Origin: an uncultured Alphaproteobacteria bacterium
GTDB lineage: Bacteria > Pseudomonadota > Alphaproteobacteria > RF32 > CAG-239
Reading direction: 5' to 3'
Assembly (NCBI GenBank): GCA_944391695.1
Contig: CALXUO010000011.1
Span: forward strand, 1 to 61,193
Length of the DNA: 61,193 bases
Both the position numbers and the translations under genes were made by a program. This document shows, piece after piece, positions 41,290 through 50,151 of this stretch; position 1 is the stretch's first letter; every line of letters begins with the position of its first letter. The notes below the pieces were generated by a model. It searched no databases and was not told the DNA's origin. It saw only the letters and a program-made list of their open reading frames with translations.

Positions 41290-42714
41290 TTATTTAACAC
41301 AAACCGTATGCAGCATATTGGTTCTCCCTTTAACATTCAAAGGAAACCCCGCGGTAATAATAATATGATCTCCCGGTTTGGCCAAACCGGTAGCTTTAAC
41401 ATGTTTTGCCGCGCATTTTTCAACACTGTCAAAAGCCTTAAAACTTTCTTTATTTACACAAGGTCTAACCCCCCAAACCAAAACCATCTGCCTTGCCACT
41501 TTAATATCCGGCGACAGCGCCAAAATCGGCAATGCTGGCCTTTCGCGCGCAGTCAAAAAGGTAGTAAATCCTGATGATGAATAGCTAACGATAGCTCTGA
41601 CATTTTTCAACACTCCGGCCAGCTCCGAGGCGGCAAAAGTAATGGCATCAGCCTCCGAGGCCTCGCAAGGAGCCTGCCTTGAGCTGTTCATCAGCTCAAA
41701 AAACAGCGGATCATTTTCCACTTGTTTAATAATACAATGCATCATATTAACGGCATTAACCGGATATTTTCCGGCCGCGGTCTCGGCCGAAAGCATAACG
41801 GTGTCTGCACCGTCATAAACAGCCGTGGCCACATCGGAAACCTCAGCTCTGGTAGGGGTAGGATTACCAATCATCGATTCGAGCATTTGGGTTGCAATAA
41901 TCACCGGCTTGGCATATTTGCGACACAGTTTAACGATTCTTTTTTGCAACACCGGCACGGTTTGTATCGGGCACTCAACACCAAGATCACCTCTTGCCAC
42001 CATAACGGCATCGGTTTCTCTCACAATATTTTCCAAATCCTCAATTGCGCTTGGTTTCTCAAGCTTGGCAATAACTCTGGCCTTACCGTCGATTAGTTTT
42101 TTAAGTTCTCTGACATCGTCGGCCTTTTGCACAAAAGACAATCCTATCCAGTCCACGCCCGTTTTCAAAGCAAACTTAAGATCTTCCTTATCTTTTTTGG
42201 TAATTGCCGATATATTAAGTTTGGTATTAGGCAGATTAACCCCTTTGTGGCTTGAGATAAACCCGCCGACCACAACTGTTGTTTCCAAAATTTGTTTTGA
42301 GCATTTATCGACTCTCAAAGCGATATATCCGTCATTAACCAACAACGTATCTCCTGGTTTTACGGCCTCAAAAATTTCTTTATGGGGCAAGCAAACTCTG
42401 GTTTCATCGCCGAGTTTTGGGTTCATATCCAAGACAAATTTTTGCCCTTCTTTAAGCAAGACTTTTTCATCTCTAAAATCGCCGACCCTGAGTTTTGGCC
42501 CCTGCAAATCGGCCAAGATTGAGATTAAACGTCCTTTTTCTTTTTCAAGCGAGCGAATAATTTTAATCCGTTTTTTGTGTTCCTCATGAGTTCCATGGCT
42601 AAAATTAACTCTGAAAGCATCGGCCCCGGCATCAAGCAAAGCTGACAACTGTTCTTTTGTAGCCGAAGACGGCCCGATGGTTGCTAATATTTTAGTATGA
42701 GTATCTGTTGGCAT
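41290..42714 (-). CDS. pyk: Pyruvate kinase
   Basis: This enzyme makes pyruvate and ATP from phosphoenolpyruvate in glycolysis. The 474-residue protein shows KILATIGPSS, FRVNFSHG, the active-site strand RVIAKLEKPSAIEDL, MVARGDLGVECPI and ATQMLESMI. ATG 42714 has GAGG nine bases upstream; the extra five codons from a TTG at 42729 are unlikely. It opens the unit pyk-deoB-pgeF-djlA-ampD. Confidence 0.97.
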   Translation of the reverse strand: MPTDTHTKILATIGPSSATKEQLSALLDAGADAFRVNFSHGTHEEHKKRIKIIRSLEKEKGRLISILADLQGPKLRVGDFRDEKVLLKEGQKFVLDMNPKLGDETRVCLPHKEIFEAVKPGDTLLVNDGYIALRVDKCSKQILETTVVVGGFISSHKGVNLPNTKLNISAITKKDKEDLKFALKTGVDWIGLSFVQKADDVRELKKLIDGKARVIAKLEKPSAIEDLENIVRETDAVMVARGDLGVECPIQTVPVLQKRIVKLCRKYAKPVIIATQMLESMIGNPTPTRAEVSDVATAVYDGADTVMLSAETAAGKYPVNAVNMMHCIIKQVENDPLFFELMNSSRQAPCEASEADAITFAASELAGVLKNVRAIVSYSSSGFTTFLTARERPALPILALSPDIKVARQMVLVWGVRPCVNKESFKAFDSVEKCAAKHVKATGLAKPGDHIIITAGFPLNVKGRTNMLHTVCVK

Positions 42715-42788
42715 ATTAATTTCCCTCAAATAAAAAACTTTTATTTTAGATATAGTTCAAATAAGTTAATAACGAGTTATTTTTATAC

Positions 42789-42817
42789 TTGTAAATAACA
42801 ATTAAATTTGTTAAATT
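42789..42817 (+). promoter_or_regulatory. Candidate gapR promoter
   Basis: TTGTAA (42789-42794), 17 bases, TAAATT (42812-42817), 37 bases before the gapR ATG. Confidence 0.5.
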
Positions 42818-42854
42818 CCAGCAAAATCTGATTTTATAAGCAAGGAGAACAACC

Positions 42855-43109
42855 ATGACAGAACAAACAACCGAAGTTGGTGGCATAGCAGCCGACCGCC
42901 TGCGTTCTTTAATTGAGCGTATTGAGCGTCTTGAGGAAGAGAAGAAAGCCATATCCTCAGACATCCGCGATATTTTTGCCGAGGCCAAATCGGCAGGATT
43001 CGATGTCAAGATTATGCGTGCGGTCATCAAATTGCGCAAAATGAACGCCGCCGACCGCGACGAGCAGGAATTTTTGCTTGACACTTATAAAAAAGCTCTT
43101 GATATCTAA
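42855..43109 (+). CDS. gapR: GapR/DUF2312 nucleoid-associated protein
   Basis: The 84-residue helical protein matches DUF2312: DRLRSLIERIERLEEEKKAI forms the coiled coil and IRDIFAEAKSAGFDVKIMR the DNA-contacting part. The Caulobacter member GapR clamps overtwisted DNA ahead of replication and transcription. AAGGAG lies eight bases before the ATG. It is a single gene with promoter and terminator, and its presence supports the class assignment. Confidence 0.95.
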   Translation: MTEQTTEVGGIAADRLRSLIERIERLEEEKKAISSDIRDIFAEAKSAGFDVKIMRAVIKLRKMNAADRDEQEFLLDTYKKALDI

Positions 43110-43138
43110 AAAAAGCCCCTTTCAAGGGGCTTTTTTTA
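43108..43138. terminator. Bidirectional terminator between gapR and grpE
   Basis: AAAGCCCCTT and AAGGGGCTTT pair around a two-base loop, with an A tract left and T tract right. It overlaps both convergent stop codons. Confidence 0.95.
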
Positions 43139-43717
43139 TACTTTGGTAACCACCACCATTGCCTCCCGCAAAATCCGGTCATGAATCATATATCCGGTCT
43201 GCACCTCGGCAATAATTGTTCCCACCGGTTTTGATTTATCCTCCACCTCTTGAATAACCTGATGAAAATTAGGGTCAAATACTGTCCCCATAATATCCAT
43301 CTTATGGATATCAAACTTATCAAACACCTTGGTCAGCTCATTTTGGGTAAGCTCCACCCCTTTAAGCAATGCTTCGCAGGATTCGCCTGCTTCATCACTT
43401 CCGTGAGCGGCATCAATTGCTCTTTGCAGATTATCGGCCACCAAAAGCAAACTTTTGGCAAAATTGGCAATCGCAAACTTATTATTCTTATCAATCTCTT
43501 GCTGACAGCGTTTTTTGGTGTTTTCCGCCTCGGCAAAGGCGCGCAAATAATCCTCTTTAAGTTTTTGATTTTCTGCCACCAACTCTTCAAGGCGGGCAAC
43601 ATCTTGCTCTATATTATCCTCTTCCTCGCCGGCAGCCTCAGATTCCTCTTCTGGCAAATCTTCATTTATTTCTTCATCTACAAATTTTTCTTCCATATTT
43701 TTTTTGTTTTTAGTCAT
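43136..43717 (-). CDS. grpE: Nucleotide exchange factor GrpE
   Basis: The 193-residue protein has an acidic N-terminus (about 1-50), the long dimerising helix with ENQKLKEDYLRAFAEAEN and the C-terminal beta domain (GTVFDPNFHQVIQEVED, GTIIAEVQTGYMIHDRILR). It opens the DnaK nucleotide pocket. dnaK and dnaJ are not in the window, and no CIRCE-like inverted repeat was seen upstream. Confidence 0.96.
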   Translation of the reverse strand: MTKNKKNMEEKFVDEEINEDLPEEESEAAGEEEDNIEQDVARLEELVAENQKLKEDYLRAFAEAENTKKRCQQEIDKNNKFAIANFAKSLLLVADNLQRAIDAAHGSDEAGESCEALLKGVELTQNELTKVFDKFDIHKMDIMGTVFDPNFHQVIQEVEDKSKPVGTIIAEVQTGYMIHDRILREAMVVVTKV

Positions 43718-43787
43718 CTTTTTTCTCTTTAAAACAATTTAGAAATCATTTATATTCCCATCTATACTCAAATTTAGTGACTATTAC

Positions 43788-43815
43788 TTGACAAGTCAAG
43801 AGTGATGACTATTAA
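43788..43815 (+). promoter_or_regulatory. Candidate glgA-type gene promoter with operator-like repeat
   Basis: TTGACA (43788-43793), 16 bases, TATTAA (43810-43815). The inverted repeat CTTGAC-AA-GTCAAG (43787-43800) covers the -35 box, and TGACTATTA occurs as a direct repeat at 43778-43786 and 43806-43814, flanking it. This looks like a repressor site. Confidence 0.55.
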
Positions 43816-43862
43816 TTAAATCACATTACTGATTATTTTGATTTAGAAAGATTTTTGATACG

Positions 43863-45890
43863 ATGCCCAAAGCAAAAATAAATTCTGACATTTTGCAAAG
43901 CACAATTTTGCTGCCGTCAAAATTTAATAAAAAGAAATTTATACTAACCTACACGATTCCCGCCAACCCCTATGCTCTTGAGATACAGAACTTGGGCAAG
44001 GCTCAATGCTTTGGCAAAACCCCATGGCCCAAAAACTCTAAAATACACGCTTGGATGCTCTCTGCCGAAACCGCCACATTCATGAAAGCCGGCGGTCTTG
44101 GGATGATAGCCTCCGAGTTGCCCGAGGCATTTAACCGCCGCTATGGTGAAGCTGGCGAAAACATAACTGTTGTAACTCCGATGTATTTGGGCGACACCGG
44201 CAAAAAGAAAGCAACTTTTGACGGTACGACATACCAAGGCGCCGAACACACCAAAATCAATGTAAAAAAGCTCACCGAGTATAAAGTTGCCTTTATGGAT
44301 GCTGCGGAAAAATTTGTTGATTACAAAGTAGAGGTTTACACCGGTATTTGCGAACACACCCCCTATATATTTCTTTCAAACGAGCATTTTTTTGGCATTG
44401 CTCCGCACAAAGACAATCCCCCCGCCCAAGACGGTTGCTATATTATGAACTATCACGGCGTTAACGAGGTTGAGCGCTTTGCCTTTTTTTCCAAAGCCGT
44501 TTATGAGCTTATACGCCTTGCTCTAACAAAAGATAAAGCACCCAACATGATTATTGCCAACGATTGGCATTCGGCGGCTCTTTCCGGGCTGATGAAATAT
44601 TTGCCGGTTGCCTTGGTTGACAAAGAGCTTATGAGCGAAGAAGATGCAGACAAGATACGCTCGATTCCCATCATTCACATAGCCCACCATTTAGGCTATC
44701 AAGGCTGGGATTATGAGAACACCGCCAGGATTCTCAACTCTCTTTATGGCAAGCAAACAGCTTTTGTCTTCAAAAACGCCAAAGCCATCAAAAACTCCAA
44801 TCCGCGCACACCCAATACTCTTATTGTCCATGATTGCTACAATCAGGCTTCAGGCAATTTTCACCTTGCCGATCGTGTGGTTACGGTATCCAAGAACTAT
44901 CTTGAAGAAGTTTCCAAAGAATTGGGCTTTGGTCATGATTTCCGCGATATTTTAAAAATACGCAAAGACCACCGCACATTCTTTGGCATTGTCAACGGCT
45001 ATGACAAAAATCTTATTTCCCCCAATGCCGCCAAAATCAAAGATATCAACACTTTTTTTGGCGATACTGATTTCAAAGTATTTAACCAGGATTCTTTAGA
45101 AAACAAAACACACAATAAGGCCGAATTTATCAAACTAATCTCGCGTCTTGCCAAAGATGATACCTACAAAGACAAAATAATTCCTTTAATTGAAACCTAC
45201 AAGTTTGAAGACATTAGCGCCTGTGCCGACAAAGCAGCGCAAATTCCGATTGTTTGCGCCACCTCGCGCTTGGTTGAACAAAAAGGCTATGACATAGCCG
45301 CCCAATCCATCATAGAGTGGACCAAGAAATATTCTGCCAAAGGCTTTGAGATGCCCATTTTTATTCTTGGCGGTGCTGGCGATATAGAACTTTTTGCTAT
45401 GCTCAAACAATTAAAAGACAAAATTTCACAAATCAACCCCAAAGCAGGGGAGCGCATTTTTGTCTTTCGCGGCTACAAAGATCAATTTGCCTATGCTATT
45501 CAGCTTTCGGCTGATTTATATTTGATGCCCAGCCGCTTTGAGCCCTGCGGTTTAACGCAGATGGAGGCCATGGCCAAAGGAGCTCTTCCGGTAGCCATGT
45601 CAACCGGCGGTTTGGTCGACACCATTGACGACAAGATTGACGGTTTCCGCACCGAGGTGTTTTTCAGCGACAACCGCCATGTCTATGGCAACAACATCAC
45701 TGCCCGTCGTCTTAAAAACAACGAAAACGCCTATACCGAAACCTTGGAGAATGCGCTTCTCACTTTCTATGAGATGCCCAATTTCATAGCCGCCATGCAG
45801 CGCCGCGCCATGGAAAAAGACTTTAGTTGGGATGTCAAAAACGGCCCGCTCGAGAAATATTATTCTCTGCTTCATTTTGGGCATTTATAA
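43863..45890 (+). CDS. glgA: Glycogen/starch synthase-type glycosyltransferase (GT5), enlarged
   Basis: The 675-residue protein carries GT5 features: an ADP-glucose-binding-type loop MKAGGLG (74-80; KTGGL in typical GlgA), IANDWHSAALSG, the fragment SRLVEQKGYD and the catalytic FEPCGLTQMEAM near residue 560. It is about 190 residues longer than common GlgA, with about 60 extra N-terminal residues and an insert around residues 370-450. No glgB, glgC or glgP is nearby. The start is the first ATG of the frame; no good ribosome site precedes it. The acceptor may be glycogen or another glucan. Confidence 0.85.
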   Translation: MPKAKINSDILQSTILLPSKFNKKKFILTYTIPANPYALEIQNLGKAQCFGKTPWPKNSKIHAWMLSAETATFMKAGGLGMIASELPEAFNRRYGEAGENITVVTPMYLGDTGKKKATFDGTTYQGAEHTKINVKKLTEYKVAFMDAAEKFVDYKVEVYTGICEHTPYIFLSNEHFFGIAPHKDNPPAQDGCYIMNYHGVNEVERFAFFSKAVYELIRLALTKDKAPNMIIANDWHSAALSGLMKYLPVALVDKELMSEEDADKIRSIPIIHIAHHLGYQGWDYENTARILNSLYGKQTAFVFKNAKAIKNSNPRTPNTLIVHDCYNQASGNFHLADRVVTVSKNYLEEVSKELGFGHDFRDILKIRKDHRTFFGIVNGYDKNLISPNAAKIKDINTFFGDTDFKVFNQDSLENKTHNKAEFIKLISRLAKDDTYKDKIIPLIETYKFEDISACADKAAQIPIVCATSRLVEQKGYDIAAQSIIEWTKKYSAKGFEMPIFILGGAGDIELFAMLKQLKDKISQINPKAGERIFVFRGYKDQFAYAIQLSADLYLMPSRFEPCGLTQMEAMAKGALPVAMSTGGLVDTIDDKIDGFRTEVFFSDNRHVYGNNITARRLKNNENAYTETLENALLTFYEMPNFIAAMQRRAMEKDFSWDVKNGPLEKYYSLLHFGHL

Positions 45891-45912
45891 ACGGTTATTT
45901 GGGCTCAAATTT

Positions 45913-45942
45913 TTGTTGCGCCTTAAGTTATAATCTTATACA
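45913..45942 (+). promoter_or_regulatory. Possible promoter of rph-rdgB-addBA
   Basis: TTGTTG (45913-45918), 18 bases, TATACA (45937-45942), 40 bases before rph. A TATAAT at 45929-45934 lies in the spacer and could be used instead with another -35. Confidence 0.35.
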
Positions 45943-45981
45943 ATCTCACACATATCCAAATAAGAGATAAAGGAAAAGATT

Positions 45982-46692
45982 ATGCGTTCATCTCATCGTC
46001 AAAACAACCAACTGCGCGATATTGAGTTTATCACCGGCTTTAACCCCTATGCCGAGGGTTCGTGTTTGGTCAAATACGGCCAAACCCATGTTATTTGCAC
46101 AGCCTCGGTAGATGACAAAGTCCCCTCTTGGCTCAAAGGTCAGGACAAAGGATGGATCACGGCCGAATATGCCATGTTGCCGCGCTCTACCCAAACCCGC
46201 ATCCCCAGGGAGAGCAAAAAGCCCTCCGGCCGCTCGCAAGAGATTCAACGTCTTATTGGTCGTTCACTCAGGGCGGTTGTTGATTTGGGCAAGATGAAAG
46301 ATATTTTAATAACCATTGACTGTGATGTCATTCAAGCCGACGGCGGCACCAGAGTTGCCTCGGTTTCGGGTGGTTTTGTGGCATTATACCAAGCCATATC
46401 CAAACTTTTGGCTGATGGCACCTTATCCGAAAACCCCATTCGCGAATTTGTGGCTGCGGTTTCCTGCGATATCTGCGATGGCGAAGCGGTTATTGATGTT
46501 GACTACGGTGAAGATTCCACCTCTCAGGTTGATATGAATTTTGTTTTGACCGAAAGCGGCAAGATTGTAGAAATTCAAGGCACCGCCGAGGGAGAACCTT
46601 TCAGCGAAGAAGAGTTTTGCCATTTACTTGAGCTTGGCAAATCGGGCATCAAACAAATTATCTCAAAGCAAAAGGAGGCCCTTAAATGCTAA
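45982..46692 (+). CDS. rph: Ribonuclease PH
   Basis: RNase PH trims the 3' ends of tRNA precursors with phosphate. The 236-residue protein contains EGSCLVKYGQTHVICTAS, GWITAEYAMLPRSTQTR, GRSQEIQRLIGRSLRAVVDL and CDVIQADGGTR, the full active-site set. AAAGGA lies about eight bases before the ATG. It overlaps rdgB by seven bases. Confidence 0.97.
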   Translation: MRSSHRQNNQLRDIEFITGFNPYAEGSCLVKYGQTHVICTASVDDKVPSWLKGQDKGWITAEYAMLPRSTQTRIPRESKKPSGRSQEIQRLIGRSLRAVVDLGKMKDILITIDCDVIQADGGTRVASVSGGFVALYQAISKLLADGTLSENPIREFVAAVSCDICDGEAVIDVDYGEDSTSQVDMNFVLTESGKIVEIQGTAEGEPFSEEEFCHLLELGKSGIKQIISKQKEALKC

Positions 46693-47282
46693 AAGAGCTT
46701 GTTATTGCCTCACACAACCAAGGCAAAATCAACGAGTTTAGACAAATGCTTACCCCTTTTGGTGTAAGGGTTTACTCTGCTCTTGAGCTGGGTCTTCCTG
46801 ATGTTGAAGAAACCGGCACCACTTTTAAGGAGAATGCCTCCATCAAAGCCGAAACCTTATCAAAGCTTTCCGGCAAACCGTGTTTGGCCGATGACTCAGG
46901 CCTTTGTGTTACGGCTTTAGGCGGCCGTCCGGGGGTTTATTCGGCACGCTATGCTCCCAACCGCAATTTTGATATAGCCATGGAAAAACTCATCTCCGAA
47001 CTAAAATCAGCCCATACTGATGATTGGTCGGCTCATTTTGCCTGTGTTTTGGCGCTCAAAGAACCCGGGCAAAAAATTCGCTTTTATGAGGGGCGGGTTG
47101 ATGGTTCCATTACCGAAGACCGCCGCGGCGATAAAGGTTTCGGTTTTGATCCCATTTTCATTCCTCAAGGTTATAAGCAAACCTTTGCCGAGATGAGCGC
47201 CGAAGAAAAATCCCAAATTTCGCACCGCGGCCGTGCTCTGGCGGTCTTTTTACAAAAGGAATTTAATGTTAAAAATATTTAA
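46686..47282 (+). CDS. rdgB: dITP/XTP pyrophosphatase RdgB
   Basis: The 198-residue house-cleaning enzyme hydrolyses non-canonical purine triphosphates. Motifs: IASHNQGKINEF, EETGTTFKENA, CLADDSGLCVTALGGRPGVYSARYA and GFGFDPIFIPQG. AAGGAGG lies about six bases before the ATG inside rph, so translation is coupled. It overlaps addB by 17 bases. Confidence 0.97.
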   Translation: MLKELVIASHNQGKINEFRQMLTPFGVRVYSALELGLPDVEETGTTFKENASIKAETLSKLSGKPCLADDSGLCVTALGGRPGVYSARYAPNRNFDIAMEKLISELKSAHTDDWSAHFACVLALKEPGQKIRFYEGRVDGSITEDRRGDKGFGFDPIFIPQGYKQTFAEMSAEEKSQISHRGRALAVFLQKEFNVKNI

Positions 47283-50151
47283 TATTTCATCTTCCAACAA
47301 TTTTGTAGACACTCTGGCCGACAAACTTTTACAAGACTGCTCCTCAGATGAGCTTTCGCTTGCCGACATTTTAATTTTGTTGCCCAACCGCCGTGCCTGC
47401 CGCACTTTGGCCGAGGCTTTTGTCCACAACCGTGGTCTTATTCCCACTTTGCTTCCGCAAATGCGTGCCATCGGTGATATCAGCGAGGACGAGCTTAGCC
47501 TAAGCGGCGCCGGTGCTTTTCAGCAATTTTTGTCTCTTCCGCCGTCAATTTCGCCCATGGAGCGTAATCTGTTGTTTATGCGCCTGATTATGAGTCGCAA
47601 TCAAGACTTTGGCCTGGAAAAGATATCTTTAGCCCAGTCTTTTTACTTGGCGCAAGAACTTGGACACTTGCTTGATACCGCGGCGCTGCAAAACCTAAAC
47701 TGGGACAACCTTGCCAATCTTGTTCCGGCAGAATATGCCATCCATTGGCAAGAAACCCTCAAATTTTTAAAAATCATCACCTCTTATTGGCCTGACATTT
47801 TGGCCGAACGCGGTGTTATAGATGCCTCCGTCAAAAAAAACATCTTAATCGAGACTCAAAGCCAACTCTGGCAAACAACCAAACCGCAAAAACGCATCAT
47901 CATTGCCGGCACCACCGCCGTTTCGCCGGCGATGAAACAACTTGTCCGGACAGTTTTGGATTTACCTTGCGGCGAGGTCTATTTATCCGGGCTTGACACT
48001 TTGCTTGAAGACGACGCCTGGGAAGCAATCGACGAAACCCATCCTCAATACGAGCTTAAACAATTGCTTGACTATCTTAAGATTTCTAGACATCAGGTCA
48101 GTCTTTTATCCCCACCGGTCAATCTTCAACGTGAAAAACTCATCAGCGAGATTATGCGTCCGGCCTCAACCTCCAACCATTGGCTTGAGCTCAAGGGTGC
48201 TTTAAACACCGAAGCCGTTAAAGGCCTCAATTTGTTGGAATGCGACGATGACAAAACCGAGGCTCTGACCATAGCCATCATTATGCGCCGTCTTTTGGAA
48301 ACGCCGTCCAAAACCGTAGCACTTATCACACCGGAGCGCAATTTAGCCCGTCGCGTTGCCGGAGAGCTCAAACGCTGGGATATTGATGTCGATGATTCGG
48401 CCGGTATTCCGCTTGCCCAAACTCCTTGGGGCATTTTCATGCGTCTTTGCCTGGCAGCTTTGGAACCAGATGCCAAGCGTGAACATATTTTAGCTTTGCT
48501 CAAAAATCGTCTTTTTTGTTTTGGTCAAAAACCGGAAATATTGCAAGATTTCATCACCCGATTGGAAAAAAATCTTTGGCGTTCCGAAATTGCCGATGAT
48601 ACGGCGCAGGCATTTCTGCACTCAATCCGTCTCAAAGCCCAAGATTTAATAAATTTATTATCGCTTCCGCAAGCAAACCTCAAAGATCTTATTATTGCCC
48701 ACATCAAAATTGCCGAAACTTTTGCCGCCACGGACACAATCCCCGGCCAACAAATACTCTGGCAAAACGAGGATGGCCAAGCCGGCGCCTCTTTCATGTC
48801 CGAATGCCTTGAGCAAGCCGCAGTTTTGGGTAATATTTCACCTCTTGAATACCTTTCCTTGTTTGAGGCTATGATGTCAGGGCTTATGGTTCAGGCCAAA
48901 CAAAAAAGCCATCCACGCATCAGAATTCTTGGTCCCATAGAGGCCAGGCTATGTCACTTTGACACCATTATTTTAGGTGGCTGCAACGAGGGAATATGGC
49001 CGCTTAGCGTTAGCTCTAATCCGTGGATGTCCCGACCGATGAAGCAAGAATTCGGCTTTGAATTACCCGAGCGGCAAATTGGGGTTTCAGCGCTTGACTT
49101 TGCAAATCTTCTAGGAGCAAAAGATGTATATCTTACTCGCGCCAAAATGAGCAACGGCACGCCAACATCAAAATCACGTTGGCTAATGCGTCTTGAAACC
49201 GTTATCAAGGCTCTTGGTTTCAAAGCAGAAGATCTTTGCCTTGATGAAAGTCTGCCATTTGCCCTCAAACTCAATATTCCCTCAAGTTTTATCAAGATTT
49301 CTCCGCCTGCTCCTCATCCTCCGGTTTCGGCCAGGCCGCGCAAATTTTCAGCCAGCGCCATCGAAAAGCTCATGCGTGATCCTTATGGTATATTTGCCGA
49401 ATATATCCTAAAACTCAAACCCTTAGGCGAGCTAAATCCCGTTGCCGATGCCTCAGACTTTGGCAACATCGTCCACAAGGTTTTGGAAGAATTCGGCAAA
49501 ACCTATCCCAAGCAATACCCTAAAAACGCCAAAGAAAATTTACTCACTCTTGGTGACAAGGCCTTTGCTCAAAGTGGGTTTTCCGCCGACAAACAAGCCT
49601 TTTGGCGTCCCAAATATGCCAAAATTGTAGATTGGCTGACATCCCATGAAACATCATATCGGCAAAATATTACCCAAATTCATAACGAAATCTGGGGCAG
49701 TATAATCCTGGATGATCTTCCTGGCGGCAAAGTAGAGATTTATGCCAAGGCCGACCGTCTGGATGAAACCATTGACGGGCAAATCAACATCATTGATTAC
49801 AAAACCGGTCGCGGCCGCAGCCTAAAAGAGATAAAGTCTGGCTATGCTCCGCAGCTTCCCATTGAAGGGCTAATAGCTCAAAAGGGAGGTTTTGCCGGAG
49901 TGCCTAAAAAAAGTATCAACTCTCTTATGTACTGGCGGCTTGGGCGGGATATTACCTGTGTAGATGACGACATTTCCTCTCTTTTATCCCAAACCGAAGA
50001 ACACATCAAAACACTTATCAACTCTTTTGATTTTGTCTCCACCGGATATCTGAGCCGCCCCAACCCCAAATCAGCGCCGGAATATTCCGATTACGAGCAC
50101 TTATCGCGTCTCCGCGAATGGTCAGTAAAAGACGAAGGAGAAGAGCAATGA
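47266..50151 (+). CDS. addB: Double-strand break repair protein AddB
   Basis: AddB is the inactivated-helicase and nuclease subunit of the AddAB helicase-nuclease that processes DNA ends for recombination. The 961-residue protein starts with a degenerate helicase region (LLPNRRACRTLAEAF, LITPERNLARRVA) and ends with a PD-(D/E)XK nuclease (EIYAKADRLDETIDG, NIIDYKTGRG). ATG 47266 has AAAGGA five to six bases upstream; the frame upstream overlaps rdgB. It overlaps addA by four bases. Confidence 0.94.
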   Translation: MLKIFNISSSNNFVDTLADKLLQDCSSDELSLADILILLPNRRACRTLAEAFVHNRGLIPTLLPQMRAIGDISEDELSLSGAGAFQQFLSLPPSISPMERNLLFMRLIMSRNQDFGLEKISLAQSFYLAQELGHLLDTAALQNLNWDNLANLVPAEYAIHWQETLKFLKIITSYWPDILAERGVIDASVKKNILIETQSQLWQTTKPQKRIIIAGTTAVSPAMKQLVRTVLDLPCGEVYLSGLDTLLEDDAWEAIDETHPQYELKQLLDYLKISRHQVSLLSPPVNLQREKLISEIMRPASTSNHWLELKGALNTEAVKGLNLLECDDDKTEALTIAIIMRRLLETPSKTVALITPERNLARRVAGELKRWDIDVDDSAGIPLAQTPWGIFMRLCLAALEPDAKREHILALLKNRLFCFGQKPEILQDFITRLEKNLWRSEIADDTAQAFLHSIRLKAQDLINLLSLPQANLKDLIIAHIKIAETFAATDTIPGQQILWQNEDGQAGASFMSECLEQAAVLGNISPLEYLSLFEAMMSGLMVQAKQKSHPRIRILGPIEARLCHFDTIILGGCNEGIWPLSVSSNPWMSRPMKQEFGFELPERQIGVSALDFANLLGAKDVYLTRAKMSNGTPTSKSRWLMRLETVIKALGFKAEDLCLDESLPFALKLNIPSSFIKISPPAPHPPVSARPRKFSASAIEKLMRDPYGIFAEYILKLKPLGELNPVADASDFGNIVHKVLEEFGKTYPKQYPKNAKENLLTLGDKAFAQSGFSADKQAFWRPKYAKIVDWLTSHETSYRQNITQIHNEIWGSIILDDLPGGKVEIYAKADRLDETIDGQINIIDYKTGRGRSLKEIKSGYAPQLPIEGLIAQKGGFAGVPKKSINSLMYWRLGRDITCVDDDISSLLSQTEEHIKTLINSFDFVSTGYLSRPNPKSAPEYSDYEHLSRLREWSVKDEGEEQ

